A DNA stretch of 64,000 nt from Schistosoma mansoni (taxonomy: Eukaryota; Platyhelminthes; Trematoda; Strigeidida; Schistosomatidae): positions 27,335,510-27,399,509 of the forward strand of contig NC_031496.1 of the NCBI RefSeq assembly GCF_000237925.1, given 5' to 3'. The notes below the pieces were generated by a model, which was not told the origin of the DNA, searched no databases, and was given only the letters and a program-made list of their open reading frames with translations. Positions within the stretch are counted from its first letter, which is position 1. Every line of letters starts with the position of its first letter. Position numbers and translations under genes: made by a program. Of the stretch, positions 24,993-35,943 are shown piece after piece.

Positions 24993-25283
24993 TTTAAAGT
25001 TCACCCCATCGCACAAGTAAGTGGCTATCAGCACTCAGTGGCCAAATGGATAACATGATTGCGTTTGAAGCGAAAAGTATTGAGTTCGAGTCCCAAATAG
25101 AACGAAACGCGCGTGAAACAGGATTCCAGTGCTAGCCACTATCCATCTTTGCTTACAATGCTTGTGAGTTAAGGCTATATCGAGACAATACGCACAGTAT
25201 GCACATATACCAATCAGAGACTGACCAGTTGCAGTCCTAACCATCAATGGGAAGATTCAAACAAACAATACTAAATGAATTTA
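24993..25283 (+). repeat. Smalpha-like SINE with internal deletion of the ribozyme core
   Basis: Plus strand: TTCACCCCATCGCACAAGTA, tRNA-like body, then TTCGAGTCCCAAATAGAACG, where the B box runs straight into the second stem of the hammerhead. The bases between the two GAGTCCCA words, including the CTGANGA core, are gone. The tail (TGCTTACAATGCTTGTGAGT to CAAACAATACTAAATGAATT) is complete. Confidence 0.9.
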
Positions 25284-26879
25284 CAGTTCATTACATTTTG
25301 ACGAACTGAAATTGAAAAAGTACACTGTGACGTGGGATTCTTTGAATGATCACTGTTTCAATGTCTTTGTGATTTGAACTTAGTAGGCTTATGCATAAAA
25401 GTGATTATCCGATCATTGATCTGTAGTGCTTCCAAGATATTCTCAAATTATTCTCATCATTAATCTTGAAAAAAGACTTCAAATATTGACTCGATAAAGG
25501 GTCATCATTAAAAAAAACTAAAAACTGCTCGTCTAATGTTTATTCATTTTCAAGGTATTATTAGTGTGACTTTTCTGAAGGTAATTTAATTCTTGGTTAT
25601 TTCAAGATCAAATGATTTTATTTATTAAAACAAACGAATATAATATGACGGGAAACACGGTAGTTATACTCACGTGTACAGCGGGTTTTTTTATCAAAAG
25701 CTTTTGTTACTATCTTCAAACTCACTTTGCGTAACATAGCCATGATTTAGATAATTATTAGAAACGGTTTAAATTATCCAGCTGTTGATACTTTTAACAA
25801 GTGTTTGCTGGTATATTTAAATATTGTGTAGATTTCCTTGATATAGACACTTTATCACAAGTTTTGTTACGAATAGATGGATTGTGGCTAACAGTAAAAT
25901 TTACGAAGCGCATTTTAGCCAAGAATATCAACAGGGTGATAGTTTAAACCCTCATCACTAATGATACAAATATCATACCTGTTGTTCAAGGGAGTGGTTA
26001 TCTTTACTCAGTAGATCATTGGATAATGCATTAGGTGTTTAATGACAAAGTTACTGGGTTTGAGTCTCAGTGTGGATGTAATGTTTGGGATGTAAATATA
26101 TTTGGCTGACGAGTAGCGAATACGACGAAAGCCGAGTTCTTTATTCTACTGCAAGACACAATCCACCTGTTTTATATTGTCTTTGTTATTCATATCATTG
26201 CTACTAATACGACACTTGGTGATATACTGTTACCGTTGTTATTTATTAGTTGTGTGATTTAAATTATTGACTAAAAAACTACTATGAGTGGTCTTATGTT
26301 TTGATGAAAACAATTTTGTTAGCTTTCATAACTTGTTCTCATAAATAAAATGTGAAATGTGAAATAAATGTTTTGCATATTATCAGTGGAGTTATATAAC
26401 TCATCTATCAAGTAAAGTTACACATACTGGAATCTGAGCTACGTTGTTTAATAATGGAAAGCTGATGTAAATCTATGACTGAAAAATGAAACCAAACCGA
26501 GTAGAAATTTTAACCTACTACTTGGTGATTTACATATATGTGCTTAACGATCAAGTAACCCCTCCCAACCCTAACAAATTTTCCAGAAAATATACAAATG
26601 CTAAAACTACTTTGACTAGACAGATATACTTTTAACCTCTCATAACAAATCTGAAAAGAGATTAGTTATATTTTCCTTAATATCATTAGACAAATACTGA
26701 GTTTATTGCCAATTTTCGTATCATTTTAAGAGGCTTTCATAAACCCAAGATCGTTCATACTCTAATTCATACCTCATGTGCTTTGTAACTAATTTAGTTT
26801 TAGAGATAAAATGTCTTCCACATTTTTCGCGTTATATTTTCTGTCTGAGATTTAAGAATAGTACACTTGTAAAAATTCA
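25284..26879. other. Intergenic; one possible old tRNA-like relic
   Basis: AT-rich. At about 25985-26150 AGTAGATCATTGGATAATGC, GGGTTTGAGTCTCAGTG and a later GAGTAGCGAATACGACGAAA echo the Smalpha-like unit order (A box, B box, ribozyme), so this is probably a very old copy. No genes supported. Confidence 0.45.
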
Positions 26880-27215
26880 CTTAGTATTGTTTGTTTGGAT
26901 CTTCCCATCGATGTGTTAGGACTGCAACTGGTCAGTCTCTAATTGGCATATGTGCATCCTGTTCGTATTGCCTCGATATAGCCTTATTTCACAAGCATTG
27001 TAAGCAAAGATGGATAGTGGATAGCAGTGGAATCCAGGACGCGCGTTTCGTCCTATTCGGGACTTGTCAGCTGGATGTGCCTGCATCTCAGAGTTGATGT
27101 TCACTCTGGGACTCGAAACACAGTACCTTTCGCTTCAAATGCCATCGCGTTATGTACTTCACAACTGAGTCCTGATAGCTACTTGCTTGTGCAATGAGGC
27201 GAAGTTTAAATTCAC
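26880..27215 (-). repeat. Smalpha-like tRNA-derived SINE, full unit, mutated hammerhead
   Basis: Minus-strand unit of about 335 bases, containing all parts: tRNA-like body, ribozyme at about 27030-27090, then the TGTGAAATAAGGCTATATCG tail and AACAAACAATACTA end. Stem I, stem III (ACGCGCGT) and GAAAC are perfect, but the core reads CTGACAAG, one change from CTGANGAG. Confidence 0.9.
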
Positions 27216-27480
27216 CAGATGCAATCCTAAACATCAATAGAAAGATTGAAACAAACAATACTAAGTGAATTTAAACTCCACACTATTGCACAAGCAAGTG
27301 GCTATCAAAACTCAGTAGCTAAGTGGATAACGCGATGGCGTTTGAAGTGAAAGGTTCTGGGTTCGAGTCCCAGAGTGAACATCAACTCTGAGATGCAGGT
27401 ACATCCAGCTGACGAGTTCCAAATAGGACGAAACGCGCGTCCTGGATTCCACTGCTATCCACTATCCATCTTTGCTTGAC
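27216..27480 (+). repeat. Smalpha-like SINE with intact hammerhead ribozyme sequence
   Basis: Plus strand, circularly permuted: it begins with the unit tail (AAGATTGAAACAAACAATAC), passes into AATTTAAACTCCAC, then the tRNA-like body (AGTAGCTAAGTGG, GGTTCGAGTCC) and the ribozyme at 27395-27460, ending CTATCCACTATCCATCTTTG. It joins head-to-head with the preceding minus-strand unit. Confidence 0.9.
27395..27460 (+). ncRNA. Hammerhead ribozyme (Smalpha type), core intact
   Basis: Seen: ATCCAG (stem I, 5' strand), CTGACGA (core, 27409-27415), GTTCC-AAAT-AGGAC (stem II, one G:U pair), GAAA, ACGCGCGT (very short stem III), C at 27441 as the expected cleavage base, then CTGGAT pairing back to ATCCAG. 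Every conserved core nucleotide of the hammerhead motif is present. Known: Smalpha retroposons of schistosomes carry active hammerheads with short third stems. Inferred: this copy could cleave after 27441 if transcribed. Confidence 0.85.
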
Positions 27481-28556
27481 AGTACACTTGTAGCTGTTAA
27501 TAAGTGACTGAAAAATCATTATCTAGTATTCTGTTACGTCCTTGATCTGTTTACCCACTTTCGTGCTGAGGATAACTTGTCTAATGTAGATTAAGACCTT
27601 GACGCAATAGGCTGACTGGCTTAACCATGAGGCTAGTATGCGTGAGTTCGAAGGGGGGATAGAGAGACGTAAACTATTCTATCCCTGATTGGCTGACAAG
27701 CACGCGCGCGAGAGAGAAGACAAGACAACTGGAACACTACTCGCTTTATTCCGATTCCGATCTGATACTCGAATTCCGAATTCAGATTAGTGTAAAAAGA
27801 TACATGAATAAATAGATAACTAACTTGATCACAACGTATAATAATGAGAAAAATACAATTATGTCCAAAACTGGGGGATTAGAATAGAAAATAGAGTACA
27901 AAAAGTTGCGTCGAAATTACAATAGCTTTGGAACAGAAAAGGGTATGGCAGTGAATCATACATCAAACGAAAGCTCATGATCTGTAGAATAAACCAGGGG
28001 CAAAAGTAAATGTTACAGCTTTACAAACTTTGAGCCAAATGAAATAACGTCCCCCAAAATAGCTTCCGTAGTTTGTTAGGGCTTCTTGTTTAGCGGTTCA
28101 CATCAATTCAAGGCGTTAAATATCAGTTTTCATATGATCTTTCTTCTATCATATTATTAATGATCCATTTATATGATACTGGAGTCGTCAGTTACATTTT
28201 TACAAAATTTCTTATGACGTCTAAGAAAATTCGTTCTATTTCTGACATTATTCAAGACTGTGAAAAGTACTTACAATGGTAAATCATGAAGTTTATTGTT
28301 AAACATTTTCATAAATCAAAATAATAACTGAACTTAATTTATGAAAATTGGCACATTCATAATAATATTTAGTACAAAGTCGAAATTTATAAAGTTCAGT
28401 GAATAAATTAGTTTGTACTTGAAATAAACAAGAAAGATAATACTTCTTCCTAATTGGAACTATTAAAACTTACATATATATATATGTCTAATTTATTCAT
28501 TTTAGAGAACATTTCATCAACATATACTTTGTAATTGTCATATTGAAAGATACCAA
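27481..28556. other. Intergenic region upstream of aquaporin
   Basis: 27590-27800 holds a GC-richer patch (CAAGCACGCGCGCGAGAGAG) that looks repeat-derived but which I cannot classify. 28470-28490 has a TATATATATATA run 70-90 bases before the aquaporin start codon, a possible TATA-like region. No exon supported. Confidence 0.4.
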
Positions 28557-31500
28557 ATGACAAATGATAATAATCGTTCAAATTGTGTAAACAATTCACC
28601 AATATCAATTAAACCATCAATGGATAGATTACCAAAATGTTCTACAATTGATTTTTATTATTTATTACGTTTATTTATATCTGAATTAATTGGTACAGGG
28701 ACATTATGTTTTGTTGCTATATTATATAGTTTACCACCAATAACAAATCCAGTATCTGATTGTATTATTGTATTTTTTACATTTTCATGGATTGTATGGA
28801 TATTTGGACCAATAAGTGGTGCACAAATTAATCCAATAGTAACTATTGCATTTTTTATTACAAGAAAAATAACAATTATACATACTATTCTATTTATAAT
28901 AGCACAATTAATTGGTGCAATATTAGGTGCATTAATAGCTAAAAATTTAATACCTAATAATTTATCACAATTAAATCAAGTTGGTTTAGTTATGAAAAAT
29001 CCATTAATATCACAAGGTAATGCTGTTGGATTTGAACTTTTTGGTGGATTTGCAATTGTATTAGCTATTCTAGCTACAACTGATGAATTTCGTCCAAATA
29101 TATGGACATCTGGATTATTTACTAGTTTACCATTTCAAATGGGAGTTGTTCATGCTTTATTGGTTGGAATATTAGTAAGCTATTTCATAATTCATATTAT
29201 ATATGAATTGCTTATGATTAATATATATTGAATGGTAGCCTGTCAAATTAATGGTATTGTATAAATCATATTACTTAATCATTGTTTTCATATGAATGGT
29301 TAACCAAACAGATAAGATAAATTGGCGAGACTATAATTTATGGACGAACCAATAGGTATAGGATAATAGGTCTTCAATCTTGGCGCGAAATTCACTTATC
29401 CATCTGGATAAATAGAGCTTTGGCATTATAGCTGATGTCAGTTCGTGATGAAAACCCTAAGTATAATTCCTAACCTTAACCATGGACTGTAAATCATAAT
29501 TCGAATTCTTCACACAGGTTTATAACCCTCATTTAGTCTTAGTTATTATGTTGACGCTCTCAGGGTCACTCTAGCGTCGCTCAAAGGTCGTCCATAAATT
29601 ATAGTCTCACCGATAAATTTATATGCTTATAAAAATAGATGTTATCTTGTAAATTAAAAGTGATATGTTTTACTTCACGTGTAAAAGATTTTACTTTTAA
29701 ACTATTACTTACTTACTTACTTCCGCCTGCTACTCCCAATGGAGCATAGGCCGCCGACCAACATTCTCCAACCCACACTGTCCTAGGCCTCCCTTTCTAG
29801 TTCTATGCAATTTTTGATCATTTTTCTCATGTCTGTCTTGTGGCGTACCAAAAAGTATAAATAACCAAAAATAGCAATAAAATTATTATGTCCAAAAGTT
29901 TATGTAACAATAAAACAACTTATTAGTTATTAACACAAATAAAAGTTTAGTGACTTTACTTAAATTGGCCGGCTGTTGCATGTTCGGTTGAGTTTGGTAC
30001 CAATAATCCACAATTATAGATAATAAATAATTCCAATACCATCGATATGGCTCCAGTAAGTCTACCAAACGTAGAATGTAATATGAACGTCACAATAGTC
30101 TATAAATGTAGATGATAGTCAATTAATAGTTCATTTATCATATTCTCAGGCATAATAGAACGAGGCAGGTGTGTATTAGAGTGTATTTATTGAGGGATAG
30201 TTACAGTGTCGTGCTATGTTGAATTCAAAAACGGAAGGAAGTTAGTTAACAAGTGTTCAAGGTCATACACTTAAGCAACAAGTACAATTGTTTAGTGATA
30301 CATGTACAGAATGTGAAAATACACAAAATAAATGCAAAAACTATCAAAAATTGTTTACTAAATGGGTTTAATAGTCCTATCTCCACAGTCTCCATTTCTT
30401 GGCGTAATGTGTTCTTTGATCTTCCACTTTTCCTTTGGCCTTCAGAGCTTTTAAACTATGCGAATCACAAATTAACTTCATCAGAACAGAATCATTTGCA
30501 GAAAATTATTAATACCGAACAGTAATCAGTTTTATTGTACAAGCTTAAAACTACTAATCAGTAATATTGTAGTGATCATGATACGACTGGGGACAATCGA
30601 ATGTATTTAGACACAAATTACAGACTATCTCACTAAATTTGATAACCATACAATAAACAGTTGATTTGCAAAATAACAATCAATTGTCTCAATCTTCACT
30701 GTTCCTTGAGTAAATACCAGTTCATCTTCTCTAATTTCATTGTTCATGCATTTTCCTACTAATTGCGCTTCATTTCAGTTCTTTCCTTAACGATATTCTG
30801 CCAAAATACATTCTATATCTGACCATCACCATATACTACTTATATGGATATAAGTAGACCACACTACAATATAGTCTATAAATTAATGTTCAAATTTTCA
30901 AGTAAATATATTTACGATTGTACAGCTCTATTAAATGATATCTTAGACATGAAATTATCTTCGCTAGAATGTTTTTATTCTTTTTAGATGTAACTACTCA
31001 GTCATCAAACTTATATGAATCGTATATTAATAAAAAGAAGTCAATTACATAAAATCTAATTATTGTATCATAACTACTTAAGTTATTATACTTTTTGATG
31101 TACTTATAGTTGTCATGTGTATTTTCAACGTCCAAGTAGTATCGGCAATCGATCGAGCCAGTATATTTTTGTGACAATTTAATAAATATATGATTTTTAC
31201 CTAAGTAATATAGCATTGCGGTGTTGATAAGTTATTTCATTGGAACACTGAACTTGAAATAAAATTGATTTAGCTATTGAGTGTACATTTAATTAATAAA
31301 AGACCTTTCTTCCGGACAAATGTCTAGTACTCTACACTGTTAGTTTATAAGACCTACTTGATAGATATTACAACATACGATATTAACTTTCTAGTTGGAA
31401 GACTACTTTGTTTTGACAAGTAATTTTGTGAAAACTTGCTCTGGAAATAATTTCTAATTAGTTGCTTTATTGTGTAATTACTGATGTTTGTCTTTAGGGT

Positions 31501-34500
31501 GATAAGTAACAGCTGATGTTATTTCTTTATTCCATTCAGCAAGCGGAAGAACTATTCTTTTTTAATAGATGAACTGAAATAGTTAAATGTCAACATATGT
31601 TTGTATGAGTTGGTGAAACAGATTAATAATGGTGTAATTCAACATTTTAAGTCAATGGCCTTTACGCAAACAAATAAAGGGCCAACTAACTAACTTATAA
31701 TTAATTTTATAAAATCGTAAGCCGTGAGAAAAGGATACAAATTAAAAAAATTACTATGAATCATCCATCAGATAGTGCATAATTTAGAGTTAGTTTTTAT
31801 TATGACTAGTTCTCATTTGGGAAATCAATCAAAGTGTGTTTGGTTAAATACTTCCTAAAATTGTGCGTATTCTACTTTAGATTGGATCGAACTCAGAGAC
31901 TTCAGTTGGTGTGATCAGTTATTGATCAAAAATACAGAAATCCGGATTTTAGCTTCATTTGATTTGATAAATAGAGTGTTGTATAGATTGCTGAGTTTTG
32001 AGAAAAAGTTATCAATTAATCCTGGTTTTCAGTGGCCAATCCACGATGTGAAACTTCAAATTTAACAATCTTCTTTAAACCTCATAATAATAACCATGAT
32101 AACACTTACTACTTAACTCCACAATGAGCTTTTTTAGGGTTACTGCCAGTCTCAAGCTTGGACAAAGCAGAAGGGTTGGTCACAGGGTTAGCGACTTAGC
32201 AAAAAAGAACCTTGCTAAAATAAACACAAAAAGTTGCTAACTACTGACAATCTCCGGAGTTCGAGTAAGAAGCTGTGACCATTCGATTTAAGTCATGTTG
32301 CATGTGAGAGAAATGCCATTAGTGAGAATGGATAACGGTTATATAATATTGTGTTTTCACATAATCTAGAAATGTAAACTAATGGACGTCAACTTAGATG
32401 TTTTACGGTTGACGGCTTATAACAAGGAATAAAGGTCTTGGGTTATATTGCTGTCGTGGTCATAGATGCACAATACTGAAAAGTCCTATATTAGGACGCA
32501 AAGTCTTTTTAATGCTTTTTGTTTTTGAAAAGGTATTTGAAACAAAGTCAACCAGTGATGCAAAAATTCAAATTCATTCAATGTGTGATATTACTTAATT
32601 TATCCTTCCAGTTTTAATTAAGTTTTCAATAGTTCTTCATCATGAAAATTACTTCAAAATTCATTCTATTCAATGATAAACAAATGAAAGGCTAGAAATG
32701 AGGACCTAATAAAGAGCCTTCGACCATTCTATTATTATCATGCTGAAAAGTCAAGTTGTATTTGTTAACTTTACTTCCTTGTTTAGATTTAGGTTTGTAA
32801 AGTTCAGCTGATCATAGCAAAAGTGATTACTACACATTTTGTATACACAAAAAGTAAATACACATTCAATCTAGTGGTTTGGTTGAAAAGAGAACCCTTT
32901 GGTGAATTTTAATTTGTCAAAATTCATATCAGGATCAACCAACTCAAATCAAGAGTTTACATTAGGCAGTACAATAGTCAAAAAGATATTTTATTAAAAA
33001 AGCATTAGAAGAAAGTTGTTCTCAATTAGCTCATCGTTAAAGTAATATTGTTAATAGTGGCTATTACAGCGGTGAGCATTAGTCTTACCAATAGGTTATG
33101 CATTTCAGCAACTTAATTAAGAATGATTTAAAAATTTGTTTTTGCCAGTTGTGTGGTATAGCATCTGTTTCCATATGTTTTGGCGCTAAAACTCTTATCG
33201 TTTCTTATCAATGATATGAAAGTTAAGAAAATATACACTTAGTATCGCACTCTGAAGTTGATCTTTTCAATCCTAAAATTCGATCAGATTTTTACCAGAT
33301 TTTCATAAATTTTCTAGATAGTCTCCAGACCACGTTATTTTAACGTAAATATAGACCAACAAACCGTAAAGAAGTCCTATAGTGCTACCATATCATAACT
33401 GGTATGAATTTCAGACTACATAACTTCTCATCAGTAGATTTCACGGTCGTTTAACTAAAAGTCGTCACATTGAACTTTCTATTTCAAAAAAGAGATTTTT
33501 CCAAGTTTATATTCTCAAGTCAGCGACAGGGATCGATAAAACTCATTAACAGACATATTCTTACTGAAAGGACTTACGAACAACTGCATATTTATCATAA
33601 TTCTAATAAACAGTATATTTTATACATTAAATGTTATAGGAACCGTTAATTGGTTGTAATATTTGCTTGAATCCGACTTCAGTAGATTGAAAATAACCTA
33701 GATTGTCATTACCAATCATTTGTTCTTTATCACTTTAGTAACAGTTAATTATTTTTGTTCAGGCTAGATATTCTGGAGCGGGTTTAAATCCTGCACGGTG
33801 TCTGGGTACAGCTGTCGTTGCAAACGACTTCACTGACTTATGGGTAAGACGTTAACAATTTTTGAGCCTTTACAATATGGATATATAATGCACCATGGAA
33901 ACTTATGGTTCTTAACAATTTTTTAACCACGTGATTTAATAATTATAAATTTGTATATTTAACTTTACATTCTAAATGTGGACAACATATGATTTGTGGT
34001 GGGATAGTTTTATACATTTATGAGAAATATATTAAATGTTTTGTTTAGCAATTGCTAACCTTTGGTGTCATTGATGGGAATGTATATCTCTAAGTAACAT
34101 ACGTTGATTATTGTGCAATTTAACCAATAATTTTATAGTTGAAATCACTAGTCAATTGAAGCTAGTCCACCATGGAAAGCCTGGAAACACTGAACGGCCG
34201 TTTCGTCCTATTGTGGAACTCCTAAGCAGTGCGCATCCATGATCCCGCCTAGAGAGATTCGAACCCAGATTCTATAAAATTACTGAGATCTCCACAAAAC
34301 CCCTTCTGTTAACCAATAAGCTAAATATATGTAATATATATTAAGTGAAATTATTATCGTATAATAATGAAATCTGAAAATTAATGACTATCTATTATAG
34401 AGAACTATAAGTAATGATTGCTAAAGAGAACTAGATTATGACAAAACCATATATATTTACTGCAATCTGATTTCAGTTGATATAGTAACTAAGTTTAGTA

Positions 34501-35026
34501 AGAACAGGGTACTAATTAACTTTGAATTAAATATATATGTTATCCCCGAACTTACCAGAAAAAGTGAACTGATTCATACAAATGACCATACAGAATAAAA
34601 GGTTTTTTCCCATGAAATTTATGCTACTGTTATGATATGTAAATTGAAGAGAGAGTTTTTACTCACGATGAGTTATTATAGAATGAATACTAGAACACTT
34701 ATTCATTTCACTTTATTTTTTCTTTGCATATCATTCTGAAATAGGTTTATCTTGTCGGTCCATTATGTGGTTCCTTAATTGCTGTAATTCTTTATGAAGT
34801 AGTCTTGTCACATGGTGTTTCTTTAGATCGATTAAAAGCTTGGTTGACTAATCCAGATTTCGATCGCAATGTGGACTATACTTCTAGAAATGAAGTATTT
34901 AGTGTAAGTTCAATAAAAATCAAGTTTAAAATGTCCTTTTTTTCAAGACTCAAAATGTTTATCGTGTTTAAAAAAGTAGACCAAATCTTACAGGAATTTG
35001 AGTATTGTATTAAGTTTGGTCAGTGA
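28557..35026 (+). CDS. Aquaporin (water-channel type), at least three exons
   Basis: Membrane channel of the MIP family. Exons: 28557-29174, 33763-33843, and 34745 to either a GTAAGT donor at 34904 or a stop at 35026. Phases agree. The first exon gives TM1-TM5 (LLRLFISELIGTGTLCFVA; SGAQINPIVT; FELFGGFAIVLAILATTDEF). The second carries the second pore motif, SGAGLNPARCLG. The third gives TM6 (LWVYLVGPLCGSLIAVILYE) and an AQP1-like tail (LDRLKAWLTNPDFDRN). The selectivity filter read by alignment to AQP1 is F/H/A/R, as in water-selective AQP0/AQP4, and no Asp follows NPAR as it would in aquaglyceroporins. Odd: the first NPA is NPI. The tail after 34903 does not look conserved, so another exon downstream is likely. 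The 4.6-kb first intron carries a LINE piece, an LTR and decayed repeats. Confidence 0.9.
29697..30445 (-). mobile_element. RTE-like LINE 3' fragment, split by an LTR, in the aquaporin intron
   Basis: 29704-29838 begins with the (TTAC)n tail and CGCCTGCTACTCCCAATGG, and 30392-30445 continues it (TCCATTTCTTGGCGTAATGT). The same sequence runs unbroken at 63836-64000, which shows that 549 bases were inserted between 29838 and 30388. Confidence 0.85.
29839..30387. mobile_element. LTR fossil (solo LTR-like), family B, inserted in the LINE
   Basis: 549 bases with ends TGTGGCG and CTCCACA, flanked by GTCT on both sides (29835-29838 and 30388-30391), a 4-bp target duplication. No internal coding region. 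Pieces of the same family occur at about 38500-38740 and 39040-39460. It is younger than the LINE it interrupts. Confidence 0.65.
30446..33762. other. Aquaporin intron 1, remainder
   Basis: AT-rich intron sequence. Apart from the SINE relic at 32245-32530 I see no repeat or exon that I can name. Confidence 0.5.
32245..32530 (+). repeat. Very decayed second-family SINE in aquaporin intron
   Basis: Unit order is still visible: leader (GGAGTTCGAGTAAGAAGCTG), a tRNA-like part ending GGTCTTGGGTTATATTGCTG, then ATGCACAATACTGAAAAGTC and TATTAGGACGCAAAGTC, a hammerhead relic. Too changed to function. Confidence 0.55.
34135..34312 (-). repeat. Second-family SINE with hammerhead-like segment, in aquaporin intron 2
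   Basis: Minus strand: GCGGGATCATGGATGCGCAC, then CTGCTTAGGAGTTCC and GGACGAAACGGCCGTTCAGT, then CCATGGTGGACTAGCTTCAA. The stem I strands GCACTG and CAGTGT pair. The core has one change (CTTAGGA for CTGAGGA). The tRNA-like part is cut short. Confidence 0.82.
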
Positions 35027-35159
35027 TCAATCAATATATTGGTAACTCTGTACAAATCACGATGTCGTGAATGTCACTGTCACGCCTATTTAAAAGGTTA
35101 ATTCTAGGAAAATATTTACGACCGATGTCCCTCCTGATAATCAGTGAAACCATTAATAT

Positions 35160-35935
35160 AGGTACATAGAATGTCAGAGAAAATGGGAGAAATTTGAAGG
35201 GACAATTAAATAGCTTTGCAAATGTGCAGATACAACATGGTGGTTCTCAGAATATGTGAAACGTATTGAACAAAAGCTCGACAGAGAAGTTTAGATTCGA
35301 GAGAGATGCTGTTATACTATGGTCATAAAGAAGAAACTGCTTTTCACACACAAGAATTTGGATTGATACTGTCCAGAGGAGCACGAATCGCAATTATACG
35401 ATGGGAATCATATGGATCCAGGATCACCAAAGCATTTCTCAAAAGAAAGGAGTGGATCACAATGAATTTCGTCCAGTGCTGTGCACCCAACAATGATACC
35501 AACGACGACAAAGATAGAAAAAGTAAGGGCAGAATTCCTACAATTGAATAACATAAGGAACTCAAAACAACTGTCAGTCAACATCAAAGTCAGAATCTTC
35601 AATACAAACTTAAAGACAGCCCTATTGTACGGAGCTGAAACTTGGAAATCTACTAAAAACATCATCAAAAGAGTTCGAGTATTTATAATCCATGTTCTAC
35701 ACAACATACTCAATGTCCGTCGGCCAGATAACACCAGCAACAACCAACTGTGAGAGAGAACAAATCAGCTTCCATTCAGAAAGGAAATTCGAAAAGACTC
35801 TGCAGGTGGGTTGAAAATCATCAAACTGCATCACGACGCAATCCATAACTTGGAATCCTGAACGGAAGAAAAAAGAGGATGACCAAATAACATAGTGAGT
35901 CGGGAATCGGAAGCTGACATCGAAAGAATGAATTG
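35160..35935 (+). mobile_element. RTE-like LINE, internally deleted copy
   Basis: The AP-endonuclease part (LKGQLNSFANVQIQHGGSQN near 35200; FGLILSRGARIAIIRWESYG near 35360; ITMNFVQCCAPNNDTNDD to 35510) is joined near 35520 to the RT C-terminus ([20 protein letters not shown], 35578-35640). The RT core is missing. It is the same subfamily as 12755-16020. It lies 130 bases after the aquaporin stop and abuts another LINE in opposite orientation. Confidence 0.85.
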
Positions 35936-35943
35936 CAACTGGA

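Noticed and set aside
30253-30525. 90-codon plus-strand frame in the aquaporin intron
   Set aside because: It crosses the end of an LTR into a LINE 3' fragment (SISWRNVFFDLPLFLWP is antisense LINE sequence).
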